Shown: one piece after another, positions 46,057-55,153 of the stretch
How positions within the stretch are numbered: the stretch's first letter is position 1
How the letters are laid out: the number at the start of each line of letters is the position of its first letter
Assembly: GCA_913020445.1 (NCBI GenBank)
Contig: CAJWAR010000011.1
Coordinates: forward strand, 1-64,000
From: an uncultured Rhodospirillaceae bacterium
GTDB taxonomy: Bacteria; Pseudomonadota; Alphaproteobacteria; Rhodospirillales; UBA2165
Direction: 5' to 3'
Length of the DNA: 64,000 nucleotides
Made by a program: the position numbers and the translations under genes
The notes under the pieces: generated by a model
Database searches by the model: none
Told to the model about the DNA's origin: nothing
Seen by the model: the letters and a program-made list of their open reading frames with translations, nothing else

Positions 46057-46951
46057 AATTTTGTCCTTCCCAGGAATAGACATCCACCAACTCGTTTGCG
46101 CGAGCGAGCTCCAACGCTTCATTGGCATGTTCGAGGATCGTCTCGACACTCTCCTCAGCCCCGATTGGCGCGATACCGATATGGGTGCTCAGTTTGACCT
46201 GCGTACCGTTTTTCAAATTAAGCGGACTGCCGGAGACTTTACCATGCAGGCGTTTGATCACCAGCTCGGCGACGGTAACATCGGTGTAGGGCAGGCAGAT
46301 CAAAAACAAATCGTTATTGATCCGGTACAATTGATCATAAGGTCTTAATTGCGCGGCCAGGGTGATGGCGAATTCGACCAGTACATCAGCCCGGCTGACA
46401 TCGACCGTTTCACCGTCCTGGCCGGTGTATTCGGATAGCTCGCAAACCGCGACAGTTGCCTCCTGATCCATCCGCATAACCCGTTCGCGTTCGGCTTCGA
46501 TGTAATCGCGCATCGCCATTTCATCGCCGGCGCCGGTCAGATCATCAATATGGGCGACCTGGAATAACGTTTCCCGCTGCAGCTTGAAAATCATCTCGTT
46601 GAAGTTCGCGGCGGCATCCATGAACTCGTTATATTCTTCCGGCGGAAATTTGCCGGTTTCTGCCAACTTCTCGGCCAATTGCCGGGCATGGGAGCGCATA
46701 GTCTCTAGGCTGAAACCAAGCGCAGGATAAGCCGGGCTATCACCGAACGCATCCCGAGCGTGACTGTAATACCAATTGCGAAACGGCGTATCGATGGCAG
46801 CGTTATTAATCTCAACGGTCTCGCCGGTCATCCCGGCACCCAATATTCTCAGATGCCAATCCTTCAACCATGAAATATGATCGCCAACTGCCGTTTCAAG
46901 ACGTTTAAGTTCCTGGCGCAAATTCTCAGGCGTTTTATAGTCGTCACTCAT
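45917..46951 (-). CDS. Degenerate GGDEF protein with CZB-like N-terminal domain
   Basis: A 344-residue cytosolic protein. The N-terminal helical region (about 20-100) resembles the zinc-binding CZB domain of DgcZ: His25 (DHISW), FRNWYY and His88 (MRSHARQL) are present, but the usual Cys before FxxWYY is Asp54. The C-terminal GGDEF fold starts with HIDDLTGAGDEMAMRDY, but the active-site GGDEF reads NNDLF (212-216), so diguanylate cyclase activity is unlikely. It may bind c-di-GMP or GTP, or act as a scaffold. The last 46 codons are antisense to the acylphosphatase gene. lipB lies 3 nt upstream on the same strand. Confidence 0.82.
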   Translation of the reverse strand: MSDDYKTPENLRQELKRLETAVGDHISWLKDWHLRILGAGMTGETVEINNAAIDTPFRNWYYSHARDAFGDSPAYPALGFSLETMRSHARQLAEKLAETGKFPPEEYNEFMDAAANFNEMIFKLQRETLFQVAHIDDLTGAGDEMAMRDYIEAERERVMRMDQEATVAVCELSEYTGQDGETVDVSRADVLVEFAITLAAQLRPYDQLYRINNDLFLICLPYTDVTVAELVIKRLHGKVSGSPLNLKNGTQVKLSTHIGIAPIGAEESVETILEHANEALELARANELVDVYSWEGQNSIQWVIGESPARHLPLPAPLKPDRPGPSADQSGIFQSSDQFGIGCR

Positions 46952-46954
46952 TAT

Positions 46955-47623
46955 CTACTTACCTTCAGTAAATTTCTGAACAAACGTCGCTTTTAGAATA
47001 GCGTCGACATCCCCCATGGTGCAATCAATTCCGAGATCGTGCAAAGACGTGACGCCGTATTCTGCGATGCCGCAGGGCACAATGCCGGAGAAATGCTCGA
47101 GGTCAGGGCTGACATTGATGGCGATGCCATGAAAAGTAATCCAATGGCGCACGCGAATGCCGATGGCGGCAATCTTCTTTTCTTCGCCATTGTCCAGCTC
47201 GACCCAGATACCGACGCGGCCTTCCCGGCGCTCACCGGTGACGCCGAACTCAGCCAGGCTATCGATTACCCAGGCTTCCAGATCGCGCACGAATTGCCTG
47301 ACATCGGCCCCGCGTTTTTTAAGATCAAGCATGGTGTAGACGACGCGCTGGCCGGGTCCATGATAGGTATATTGGCCGCCGCGGCCAATTTTATGAACCG
47401 GAAAGCGAGCAGCATCGAGCAAATCTTCATCGCGGGCCGAAGTGCCGGCGGTATAGAGCGGCGGGTGCTCAAGAAACCATAGAAGTTCCGGCTGGCTGCC
47501 GTCGTGGATGCCGGCAACGCGCGCTTCCATAGCGGCATGCGCCGTCTCGTAATCGACGAGTTCAGAGCTGGTCTGCCATTCAAACCCAGCATTCGTTTCG
47601 GTATTTTGCATTATTGTGTCCAT
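46955..47623 (-). CDS. lipB: Octanoyl-[ACP]:protein N-octanoyltransferase LipB
   Basis: LipB transfers octanoate from acyl carrier protein to lipoyl domains, the first step of lipoate synthesis. The 222-residue product has [30 protein letters not shown] (catalytic Lys) and [17 protein letters not shown] (acyl-thioester Cys). Length is normal. lipA is not in the window. It probably shares a transcript with the downstream GGDEF gene. Confidence 0.96.
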   Translation of the reverse strand: MDTIMQNTETNAGFEWQTSSELVDYETAHAAMEARVAGIHDGSQPELLWFLEHPPLYTAGTSARDEDLLDAARFPVHKIGRGGQYTYHGPGQRVVYTMLDLKKRGADVRQFVRDLEAWVIDSLAEFGVTGERREGRVGIWVELDNGEEKKIAAIGIRVRHWITFHGIAINVSPDLEHFSGIVPCGIAEYGVTSLHDLGIDCTMGDVDAILKATFVQKFTEGK

Positions 47624-47789
47624 CTCATCTGCTGGTTTATTGCTTTCAGCTCAATTATTCAACTGTTCTGGTGCTCAGGCCACTTGATTAGAGGCACTTG
47701 ATTTGCTATTCCCCACCCCTCAAATCATTATCCATTGGGGCTCGCGATCCAAAAAGCGGGCTATTACCAGCCAATGTGATCGAAAAAGT

Positions 47790-47876
47790 GCGGACGTGGC
47801 GGAACTGGTAGACGCGCAGCGTTGAGGTCGCTGTCCTCGCAAGAGGGTGGAAGTTCGAGTCTTCTCGTCCGCACCA
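47790..47876 (+). tRNA. tRNA-Leu(GAG)
   Basis: An 87-nt class II tRNA including the encoded CCA. Acceptor GCGGACG (47790-47796) pairs with CGTCCGC (47866-47872), discriminator A47873, CCA 47874-47876. The anticodon stem CAGCG/CGCTG encloses loop TTGAGGT with anticodon GAG at 47824-47826. A long variable arm (tcctcgcaagaggg) and the T-loop GTTCGAGTC fit tRNA-Leu. Confidence 0.96.
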
Positions 47877-47906
47877 ATTCTTTAAAATGTCAGGGGCCAT
47901 CTTCTT

Positions 47907-48006
47907 GGGGCTTGATCCGGGGTCCAGCATGTATGGACTTGCCTTTGGTCTCCCCACAAGCAATCCGTCATGCGCGGGCTTGACCCGCGTATCCATCTAA
48001 AAAACG
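47907..48006. repeat. Dispersed palindromic element, copy A (downstream of tRNA-Leu)
   Basis: Two parts are visible. 47907-47927 (ggggcttgatccggggtcc...) is the reverse complement of the ggaccctggatcaagtcc half of the htrA element, with few changes. 47965-47995 has a hairpin ATGCGCGGG-cttga-CCCGCGTAT (47970-47992) and is an exact 31-bp reverse complement of 48915-48945. Similarity with copy B continues to about 48006 through a run of T/A (tctaaaaaacgg). Confidence 0.85.
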
Positions 48007-48122
48007 GTTCAAAAAGTAAACTGTCACCAAATTTTCGTCACCGAGTTTGTAAATACATTTGCACTCAATTTTTTACCCGCTATAGTATATAAGTTTTAAT
48101 TTAAAACTATCTGGTGTGAAAC

Positions 48123-48815
48123 ATGTCCCGAAAATTTGTAGCTCTATTATCTTTACTTTTTATTCTTGGCAGCTGTGTTGCAACCGGTAACTATCAACGT
48201 GGATTGGACGCCTATAATCAAAATGATTATTCAACTGCCTTACTAGAGTGGAAGACACTTGCTGAACAGGGCAACCGTAAAGCTCAGTTCTTTCTTGGGC
48301 AAATGTACTTTAAAGGGCTGGGCGTTTCCAAAAACATCAAAAACGCATTTAAATGGTTCAGTCTTGCTGCCGAACAAGATGACTCTGTCGCCTTGAACAA
48401 TCTGGGAGTTATGTATGATAAAGGATTGGGTGTTTTACAGGATTTCAAAATTGCGTCCAATTATTTCGAGCTTTCTGCGGAACGAGGATACGCGCTTGGG
48501 CAGAATAATTTGGGTAAATTGTATTATTTCGGTCGTGGTGTACCAAGAGATTTTAAAAAAGCTTTCAAACTGTTTGAACTTGCCGCTAAGAATGAATTTG
48601 CCAATGCTCAGTATAATTTAGGAGTAATGTACGAAAAAGGCCATGGAGTTAAACGAGATCTCGTTCAATCTTATAAATGGTATGATATAGCTTTTTCTTT
48701 GGGTTACCGAGACGCTCTAAAACGTATGGTGAATGTCAAGAGGCGGCTAACCCATCCGCAATTGGTCAAGGCGGAACAGCTGTCTTTCGGTTGGTTGCTC
48801 AATAGTTTGAAATAG
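48123..48815 (+). CDS. Sel1-repeat lipoprotein
   Basis: A 230-residue protein with a lipoprotein signal (LFILGSC, lipidated Cys18) and about four Sel1-type TPR repeats from residue 45 to 195 (AQFFLGQMYFKGLGV, ALNNLGVMYDKGLGV, GQNNLGKLYYFGRGV, AQYNLGVMYEKGHGV). Sel1 repeats mediate protein-protein contacts, often in envelope or stress signalling. The gene is distinctly AT-rich: two of its 60-base lines I counted are 40% and 32% GC. It is bracketed by inverted copies of a palindromic repeat just downstream of tRNA-Leu, which hints at horizontal arrival. Confidence 0.9.
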   Translation: MSRKFVALLSLLFILGSCVATGNYQRGLDAYNQNDYSTALLEWKTLAEQGNRKAQFFLGQMYFKGLGVSKNIKNAFKWFSLAAEQDDSVALNNLGVMYDKGLGVLQDFKIASNYFELSAERGYALGQNNLGKLYYFGRGVPRDFKKAFKLFELAAKNEFANAQYNLGVMYEKGHGVKRDLVQSYKWYDIAFSLGYRDALKRMVNVKRRLTHPQLVKAEQLSFGWLLNSLK

Positions 48816-48903
48816 GCCAATAACTTACCCGAAAAATCTTCGCAAAATGTGTTCCTTATTTGTAACGTGTACCTGCAGGCTTTATGAATTTGTTGAGCGT
48901 TGG

Positions 48904-48945
48904 TTTTTTAAAACTGGATACGCGGGTCAAGCCCGCGCATGACGG
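48904..48945. repeat. Dispersed palindromic element, copy B (inverted relative to copy A)
   Basis: 48915-48945 is the exact reverse complement of 47965-47995 over 31 bp. The flank gttttttaaaac (48904-48914) resembles the reverse complement of ccgttttttagat beside copy A with a small indel. The copies face each other around the Sel1 gene, about 920 bp apart. Confidence 0.85.
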
Positions 48946-49031
48946 CGGGGGAGGGAATACTTAGAGCCTAAAGTAAAGAATGTTGCTGCTAGTGATATTG
49001 ATGCAACTTGGTAGAACCTCTCGGTTCGCCC

Positions 49032-49463
49032 TCAGGTCGTTTCCTTAGTTGATCGAAACTTTATTTCATAATTCTCTGGTATGCCTAACCATTCCTTTGC
49101 CGCTTCAATATCACGGAACGGTTTTCGCTCAACTTTAGATTTATTGAACCTGCCGGTGATTACGAACTGATGTAGAATAGCGTAACTTCGAGCATCCGCG
49201 ACAACCGTAGCCCATCGGCAGTTGCCAAATGATTCATCATATTTCCTCAATTTTTCTTCGGCTATTTCAGAAATATATTTGAACGTTGCTTCTTCCGGAT
49301 AGGTTAGATCACGGGCATCACGCAACATGTTCATACCAATCTTAAAGTCAGGATGGTTGAGCACCATTTCCAGTGATTGTTCCCTGTTATCTAAATCAAA
49401 GTCACCTGCCAATTTGGTGAATACGCAGTTGACCGCTGGATCAATGAAAATGGTGTAGGGCAT
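49032..49463 (-). CDS. Hypothetical protein, STAS/SpoIIAA-like
   Basis: A 143-residue soluble protein. It begins MPYTIFIDPAVNCVFTKLAG, contains GMNMLRDARDLTYP and WATVVADARSYAILHQFVI, and ends with a conserved-looking EAAKEWLGIP. The alternating strand/helix pattern and the terminal EA..WL motif resemble the STAS-like SpoIIAA family found in many proteobacteria, but I cannot place it firmly. It stands alone, with moderately AT-rich codons (one line counted at 42% GC). Confidence 0.65.
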   Translation of the reverse strand: MPYTIFIDPAVNCVFTKLAGDFDLDNREQSLEMVLNHPDFKIGMNMLRDARDLTYPEEATFKYISEIAEEKLRKYDESFGNCRWATVVADARSYAILHQFVITGRFNKSKVERKPFRDIEAAKEWLGIPENYEIKFRSTKETT

Positions 49464-49552
49464 TATGAAAGACTAGCTTTGATGATTATTATATTCAAGT
49501 TCAACGAAGAACTCGGCAATGCCGATAAATATCACATCGTGAGGTAAGATAC

Positions 49553-49723
49553 TTAATCGGGCACCTTGCCTGATTCGAGATAATAGAGCGCCATTAACGT
49601 ATAGGCCGTTGTCCAGGCGCCGGTGTCCGGGTCGGCATGATAGGGCCACTGATCGCCGATCTCGTCCCGCGTACTTGCCACACGCGCCAGTAAATGATTG
49701 AGCGCGTCATCTCGCTTAGCCAT
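49553..49723 (-). CDS. Small hypothetical protein (56 aa) overlapping a GST gene
   Basis: ATG 49723 (MAKRDDALNHLLARVAS) lies inside the end of the GST gene, overlapping by 8 nt (ATGGCTAA), so translation is probably coupled. The 56-residue product has WPYHADPDTGAWTT and a short helical C-terminus. It is not recognisable as a known domain. A longer in-frame reading upstream would overlap the GST further and is rejected. It could be a truncated N-terminal piece of a larger enzyme. Confidence 0.5.
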   Translation of the reverse strand: MAKRDDALNHLLARVASTRDEIGDQWPYHADPDTGAWTTAYTLMALYYLESGKVPD

Positions 49724-50345
49724 TCTGGTTTGCTCCTTGATAGTCCATTTTCTCGGCCTGCATGGCTTCCTGAACTTTAGGCCGCGCTTTGACGCGTTCG
49801 ACATAAGTCTCCAGGGTTGGCCACCGGCTCATATCAACATCAACAAACTGAGCCCAGTTAAGAATGGTAAAGCAATAAGCATCGGCGACGGTAAAAGTAT
49901 CACCGAGCAAATACGGTTTTCCGTCCAAATGCTTGGCCAGATAATCGAAGCGGCCATAAAGTCTCTGACGAGCGGAATCAAGAATATCGGCGGGCAAATC
50001 AGAGCTAAACAGTGGCGTGAACCCGCGGTGCAATTCCGCTAAGGTAAAGGTCAGCCATTCAGCAACTCGGTAACGCTCAATACTGCCGACGGGCGGGATG
50101 AGGTTTGATTTGGGTGCGAGGTCAGCAATATATTGCACCATTGGCGCGCCTTCGGTGAGTATTTGCCCATCATCAAGTTCCAAGACGGGGACATAGCCCT
50201 TGGGATTTATCTGGCTGAAATCTGCGCCGCTGGCGGTTCTTAGGGTTTTTAAATCTACCCATTCGAGCTCAAATTCAAGACCGGCTTCACGCAGAACGAT
50301 ATGGGGCGACAGCGAACACGCACTGACATCGTAATAAAGTTTCAT
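49716..50345 (-). CDS. Glutathione S-transferase, beta-class-like
   Basis: A 209-residue GST (MKLYYDVSACSLSPHIVLRE). Cys at residue 10 in ACSLSPH is the hallmark catalytic residue of bacterial beta-class GSTs. NPKGYVPVLELDDG and EGAPMVQYIADLAP form the glutathione site; FTVADAYCFTILNW is in the C-domain. ATG 50345 is used rather than the TTG one codon upstream. It follows the solute-binding protein gene by 26 nt on the same strand. Confidence 0.93.
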   Translation of the reverse strand: MKLYYDVSACSLSPHIVLREAGLEFELEWVDLKTLRTASGADFSQINPKGYVPVLELDDGQILTEGAPMVQYIADLAPKSNLIPPVGSIERYRVAEWLTFTLAELHRGFTPLFSSDLPADILDSARQRLYGRFDYLAKHLDGKPYLLGDTFTVADAYCFTILNWAQFVDVDMSRWPTLETYVERVKARPKVQEAMQAEKMDYQGANQNG

Positions 50346-50371
50346 CAATTTAATTTAAATTTTTAACGCGA

Positions 50372-51163
50372 TTAGTCAAAGCACTTATAGTCTTCATCGC
50401 AGATAGACTGTTTTTGTTCGGCGCGTTTCATTAGCACGCTGATTACGTGATTGCGTATCTGGGTGAGCTCGCCGCTCGCTTTCATTTTTTTAAACACGGC
50501 CGAAATTTTCGGCACCAAGGCGATATGTTTGTTGTTGAGATAGTGGAACAAATCAAACCGCATAATGGCAGGATTAAGTTCTTTAATTTGCTCAATGCCA
50601 AGCTGCTTCATCTGATAAAGGCCATTGAGGCGCGGCGAGACAATAATATCAAAGCGATCTTTGCGCAGCATTTGAAACATGGTTTTGTAATCACTGACCG
50701 CGCGGGAATCCATGCTGGTGGTATTATTCTCAGCAAATTTGATGCCGCGGATATAGCCTATTCGGTAGGGGCGGAGACTTTCCCAGCCATCCACTTTAAA
50801 GGTTTTAGCAAGGGAAAATACGGTGCCTTGAATATAGTTAATGGCGGGATAAATTTGGATTAAATTGTGATATTTGGCGGCGATGCCATTGATGCGTTGA
50901 ACTTCACCATCAACTTTACCGCTATTGGCAAGGCGCAATGCGCGCTCGCCAGGAAATTTTTTAATCTGCACATCGATACCAATACGCTTGTAGGCTTTTC
51001 GTGTGATCACTTCACTGGTGACGGTATCGATCGTATTGGGCGGCGTCACGAAGACAAGCTTTGTCTGCGCCTCGGCAGTTCTGGTCATGGCTGCAGACAA
51101 GCCGACAACCATTAAGCTCACGATCACGATTCGCTTAAAATATGTAATTTTAGCATCCATCAT
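50372..51163 (-). CDS. Orphan family 3 solute-binding protein
   Basis: A 263-residue periplasmic protein of the SBP_bac_3 fold. A Sec signal (VIVSLMVVGLSAAMT, cleavage near AEAQ) precedes LVFVTPPNTIDTVTSEVI; GERALRLANSGKVDGEVQR and YRIGYIRGIKFAE match related stand-alone binding proteins. No ABC permease or ATPase gene is adjacent, so it may serve a remote transporter or act as a sensor. It leads a likely operon with the GST and the 56-aa gene. The upstream 231-nt gap (51164-51394) is AT-rich, without a promoter I can define. Confidence 0.85.
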   Translation of the reverse strand: MMDAKITYFKRIVIVSLMVVGLSAAMTRTAEAQTKLVFVTPPNTIDTVTSEVITRKAYKRIGIDVQIKKFPGERALRLANSGKVDGEVQRINGIAAKYHNLIQIYPAINYIQGTVFSLAKTFKVDGWESLRPYRIGYIRGIKFAENNTTSMDSRAVSDYKTMFQMLRKDRFDIIVSPRLNGLYQMKQLGIEQIKELNPAIMRFDLFHYLNNKHIALVPKISAVFKKMKASGELTQIRNHVISVLMKRAEQKQSICDEDYKCFD

Positions 51164-51394
51164 CTACTCAGCTTTCATAAAGGTATAAGTAATCTAGCTT
51201 AAATGAGAAATAAGGGAATTATTAAAAGTAAGTAAGAACTAAATTCCGATTATCCAAAATATCGATCCTAACTGCCTTTTAAGCAGAAACTTAGTTTGAA
51301 AAAGCGTGCGAAAAATTCTAAGTGAGTCTGGTAGGCATTATTGTTTTTAGTGCATAATCAAGGCATTAGTACCGCATAGATACAGGAGAGGCCT

Positions 51395-53683
51395 GTGGCC
51401 GATAAATTAGACCAGGAAGCGCTTGATTATCATCGCTTGCCGACACCGGGCAAGGTTGCGGTTGTGCCAACCAAGCCGCTCGCCAATCAACATGATCTTT
51501 CTTTAGCTTATTCACCCGGCGTCGCTGCCGCATCGATGTTAATCCATGATGATCCCGCCGAAGCCGCCAATATGACGTCACGGGCTAATTTGGTTGCCGT
51601 GGTCACAAACGGTACGGCTGTTTTGGGGCTCGGCAATATCGGTGCACTCGCTGCCAAACCGGTAATGGAAGGGAAGGCCGGCCTGTTTAAAAAGTTCGCC
51701 GGCATTGATGTATTCGATATTGAGGTCGACGAAACTGATCCGGAAAAATTTGTAGATATCGTTGCGTCCCTCGAACCGACTTTCGGCGGCATCAATCTGG
51801 AAGATATCAAAGCGCCCGAATGCTTTGTCATTGAAGCCGCCCTCAAGGAGCGTATGAACATTCCGGTGATGCATGACGATCAGCATGGCACGGCGATTAT
51901 TGTCGGTGCGGCGATCCTCAATGGTCTAAAAGTCGTCGGTAAAAAAATTGGTGACGTTAAATTGGTTGTTTCGGGGGCGGGATCGGCGGCGCTGGCGTGT
52001 CTCGATCTATTGGTTAAGCTCGGCATAAAAAAGAAAAATATCTTCGTCTCGGATATCGCGGGGGTGATTTATGAGGGGCGCACCGAAGAAACCAATGATT
52101 ACAACATTCGCTATGCGCAAAAGACCAAGGCGCGGACTCTTGGTGATATCATTGATGGCGCTGATGTGTTCTTAGGCGTTTCAGCACCGGGCGTGCTTAA
52201 ACCGGAAATGGTCAAGGCAATGGCGGCCCGTCCGCTTATTTTGGCGCTGGCTAATCCGGAACCTGAAATCCGGCCGGAAGCTGTCAAAGAGGTGCGTGAT
52301 GATGCCATCATGGCGACGGGGCGCACCGACTATCCGAATCAGGTCAACAATGTGCTGTGTTTCCCGTTTCTCTTTCGGGGTGCGCTTGATGTCGGTGCGA
52401 CCGCGATCAACGATGAAATGAAGATGGCTTGCGTAAATGCGTTGGCAAAATTGGCGGAGGCCGAATCCGATGAGACGGTGGTTCAAGCCTATGGCCTGCA
52501 GGAGCTAAATTTTGGCCCGGAATATCTCATCCCCAAACCGTTCGATCCGCGACTGATGGCGAAAATTGCGCCGGCGGTTGCTAAGGCGGCAATGGATTCA
52601 GGTGTGGCGACGCGTCCCATTGAAGATTTCAAGGCTTACAACCAGAAAATGCTCGAGTTCGTTGTTCGCTCGGGCTATGTGATGAAACCGGTATTTGATC
52701 AGGCGCGGGAGAACCCCAAACGTGTTGTCTATGCTGATGGGGAATCCCAACGCGTGCTTCGCGCCGTGCAAAATGGTGTCGATAGTTTGTTCGTCAAACC
52801 GATCTTAATCGGGCGGCGCAATGTCGTGGCGCTACGTATCGAACAGCTTGGCTTGCGGCTGAAAATGGACGAAGATTTTGAGCTGGTAGATCCCGAGCGC
52901 GATGACCGTTACCGCGAATATTGGGAGCTTTATCATTCTTTGATGAGCCGTCACGGCACCTCGATCAACGAAGCGCGCACAATCGTTCGCACCAATACCA
53001 CGGTTATTGCCGCCCTGATGGTTAAGCGCAAAGAAGCGGATGCAATGCTCTGCGGCGCCACCGGTCGCTATACCGATCACCTGCCACATTTGTTCAGAAT
53101 AATCGGTTTGAAGCCAGACGTCAGCCGGGCGGCCTCAATGAGCATGCTGATCCTGTCCAGCGGTATATATTTCCTGGTTGATCCTTATGTAAACCCGGGA
53201 CCAACCGCTGAACAGATTGCCGATTTTACCGTGCTGGCGGCGCAGGAAGTGAGGCGCTTCGGCATTACGCCAAAAGCGGCTTTGTTATCACACTCTAACT
53301 TCGGCAGTTCCAACCGGCCAACCGCCAGGAAAATGCGGGATGCGGTCGATCTCATTCGTAAGCTTGACCCCGAACTCGAAGTCGATGGTGAGATGCATGC
53401 CGAAACAGCCTTATCTGAAGAGTTACGTGAAAAACTCATTTCTGATTCCAAGCTGTCTGGCTCGGCTAATTTACTGGTTATGCCATCGCTGGATGCGGCA
53501 AATATTTCACACGGTTTGGTTCGCATGCTGGGCGATGGTATGTCGGTTGGTCCGTTATTACTCGGCATGAAACAACCAGCGCATATTCTCCAGGAAGGTG
53601 CAACGGCGCGCGGCATTATCAATATGACGGCCTTAACGGTCGTCGAAGCCCAGAGCGAGACCGACGGAGAACTGCCCTTATGA
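51395..53683 (+). CDS. maeB: NADP-dependent malic enzyme with phosphotransacetylase-like C-domain
   Basis: A 762-residue hybrid malic enzyme: malate plus NADP to pyruvate, CO2 and NADPH. GTG 51395 follows AGGAGAGG. The malic N-domain has [47 protein letters not shown] and [17 protein letters not shown]. The C-terminal part (about 440-762) is a phosphotransacetylase-like domain that regulates the enzyme by acetyl-CoA in relatives. Length and layout are normal for MaeB. mgtE follows after 3 nt. Confidence 0.95.
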   Translation: MADKLDQEALDYHRLPTPGKVAVVPTKPLANQHDLSLAYSPGVAAASMLIHDDPAEAANMTSRANLVAVVTNGTAVLGLGNIGALAAKPVMEGKAGLFKKFAGIDVFDIEVDETDPEKFVDIVASLEPTFGGINLEDIKAPECFVIEAALKERMNIPVMHDDQHGTAIIVGAAILNGLKVVGKKIGDVKLVVSGAGSAALACLDLLVKLGIKKKNIFVSDIAGVIYEGRTEETNDYNIRYAQKTKARTLGDIIDGADVFLGVSAPGVLKPEMVKAMAARPLILALANPEPEIRPEAVKEVRDDAIMATGRTDYPNQVNNVLCFPFLFRGALDVGATAINDEMKMACVNALAKLAEAESDETVVQAYGLQELNFGPEYLIPKPFDPRLMAKIAPAVAKAAMDSGVATRPIEDFKAYNQKMLEFVVRSGYVMKPVFDQARENPKRVVYADGESQRVLRAVQNGVDSLFVKPILIGRRNVVALRIEQLGLRLKMDEDFELVDPERDDRYREYWELYHSLMSRHGTSINEARTIVRTNTTVIAALMVKRKEADAMLCGATGRYTDHLPHLFRIIGLKPDVSRAASMSMLILSSGIYFLVDPYVNPGPTAEQIADFTVLAAQEVRRFGITPKAALLSHSNFGSSNRPTARKMRDAVDLIRKLDPELEVDGEMHAETALSEELREKLISDSKLSGSANLLVMPSLDAANISHGLVRMLGDGMSVGPLLLGMKQPAHILQEGATARGIINMTALTVVEAQSETDGELPL

Positions 53684-53686
53684 TGG

Positions 53687-55078
53687 ATGAATACGATGGA
53701 TGAAAATATCATTGGCGTGCAGGAATCAGGCGCTGCCGATGAATTGACGTCCGAATTCGTCGCCTCGATAAATCTTGCACTCGATCTAAATGAAACGGCT
53801 GAAGCCAAAAATTTAGCGCAGTCGTTGCATTATGCTGATCTTGCAGACTTGCTGGAAAATCTCGCCCATGCTCAGCGCGAAAATCTCGTTGAAGCACTGC
53901 GCAGCGAATTTGATCCGAACGTGCTGGCCGAACTTGACGACACGGTCCGGGAACGCGTCATTGATCAGCTTGGCCTTTCCCAAGTCGCCGAGGCGGTAGC
54001 GGAACTTGAAATTGATGATGCGGTTGAAGTTGTTGAAGAACTTGAACCCCAAGAGCAGCGCGAAATCCTTGAGGCTCTGCCAGCTGGTGATAGGACGCTC
54101 ATTGAACAGGGCTTGTCCTATCCGGAAGACAGTGCCGGTCGTCTGATGCAGCGCGAAGTCGTTGCCGTGCCGATGGATTGGACCGTGGGCCAGGCGATCG
54201 ATTATATGCGCGACACTGAAAATCTGCCGACTGATTTCTTTGATATTTTTCTGGTCGATCCGCGTCATATTCCAATGGGCACAGTACCGCTTAGCCGGGT
54301 CATGCGGGCTCGGCGTGAGATCGAACTTACTCAAGTTATGCGGAAACACATCAAGATTGTGCCGGTGGGGATGGACCAGGAAGAAGTCGCCTTTTTATTC
54401 CGCCAGCGCGATTTAATCTCGGCCCCGGTGGTCGATGAAAGTGACCGGCTGGTCGGTGTCATCACGGTCGATGATATTGTCGATGTTATCGACGAAGAAC
54501 ATGAAGAAGATATTATGCGCCTTGCCGGTGTCGGTGAAGAGGATGATCTTTATTCTGCTGTCATCGATACCATGAAATCCCGTTTTTCCTGGCTGCTGAT
54601 CCATTTGGTGGCAGCCATTATTGCCGCCTACGTGATTAGTTTTTTCGCCGGCACCATTGAAGAGATGGTGGCTTTGGCCATATTAATGCCGATTGTTGCG
54701 GCCATGGGCGGTACGGCCTCAGTGCAGACACTAACCGTGGCGGTGCGCGCCCTGGCGATGAAAGAGCTGACCATGGCCAACGCCTACCGGACGATTGGCA
54801 AGGAAGTTGCGGTCGGTGTTTTAAACGGAGCCATATTCGCCGTGCTGATCGGCGCGGTGGCCTGGGGTTGGTTCGGCAGTCCGGCGCTCGGTGGCGTCAT
54901 CGGCTTGGCGATCATCATTAATCTTATTGTCGCTGGCCTTGCCGGCAGCTCACTACCCATTCTGTTGCAGCGCATGGGATTTGATCCGGCCGTGGCGTCC
55001 AGCGCTTTCCTCACGTCGATCACCGATGTAGTGGGTTTCTATGTCTTCTTAGGCCTGGCTGCGAGTTTACTGCTTTAA
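53687..55078 (+). CDS. mgtE: MgtE family magnesium transporter
   Basis: A 463-residue Mg2+ channel/transporter. The N-domain (about 20-145) is an acidic helical superhelix, followed by a CBS pair (about 150-270, SAGRLMQREVVAVPMDWTVG and QRDLISAPVVDESDRLVGVI) that senses Mg2+. Five C-terminal membrane helices include MPIVAAMGGTASVQTLTV, the conserved pore region. ATG 53687 or ATG 53696 could be the start; neither has a strong ribosome-binding site, consistent with coupling to maeB 3 nt upstream. Confidence 0.94.
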   Translation: MNTMDENIIGVQESGAADELTSEFVASINLALDLNETAEAKNLAQSLHYADLADLLENLAHAQRENLVEALRSEFDPNVLAELDDTVRERVIDQLGLSQVAEAVAELEIDDAVEVVEELEPQEQREILEALPAGDRTLIEQGLSYPEDSAGRLMQREVVAVPMDWTVGQAIDYMRDTENLPTDFFDIFLVDPRHIPMGTVPLSRVMRARREIELTQVMRKHIKIVPVGMDQEEVAFLFRQRDLISAPVVDESDRLVGVITVDDIVDVIDEEHEEDIMRLAGVGEEDDLYSAVIDTMKSRFSWLLIHLVAAIIAAYVISFFAGTIEEMVALAILMPIVAAMGGTASVQTLTVAVRALAMKELTMANAYRTIGKEVAVGVLNGAIFAVLIGAVAWGWFGSPALGGVIGLAIIINLIVAGLAGSSLPILLQRMGFDPAVASSAFLTSITDVVGFYVFLGLAASLLL

Positions 55079-55080
55079 AA

Positions 55081-55151
55081 GTTAATTCACGACAGTCGTG
55101 AATTAACGAAGTTGTGAATTTATGTGAATTTCACGACAGTCGTTAATTAAC
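55081..55151. repeat. Palindrome and partial second copy between convergent mgtE and methyltransferase genes
   Basis: GTTAATTCACGA-CAG-TCGTGAATTAAC (55081-55107) is a perfect 12-bp inverted repeat. A second copy of its core (TTCACGACAGTCGT followed by TAATTAAC) occupies 55130-55151. It starts 2 nt after the mgtE stop and ends 3 nt before the facing methyltransferase stop. A bidirectional terminator is the simplest reading, though no T tract follows. Confidence 0.75.
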
Positions 55152-55153
55152 CT

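Noticed and set aside
48225-48705. Periodic repeats considered as a CRISPR-like array
   Set aside because: The period is about 108 nt and encodes degenerate Sel1 protein repeats; there are no identical DNA repeats with spacers.
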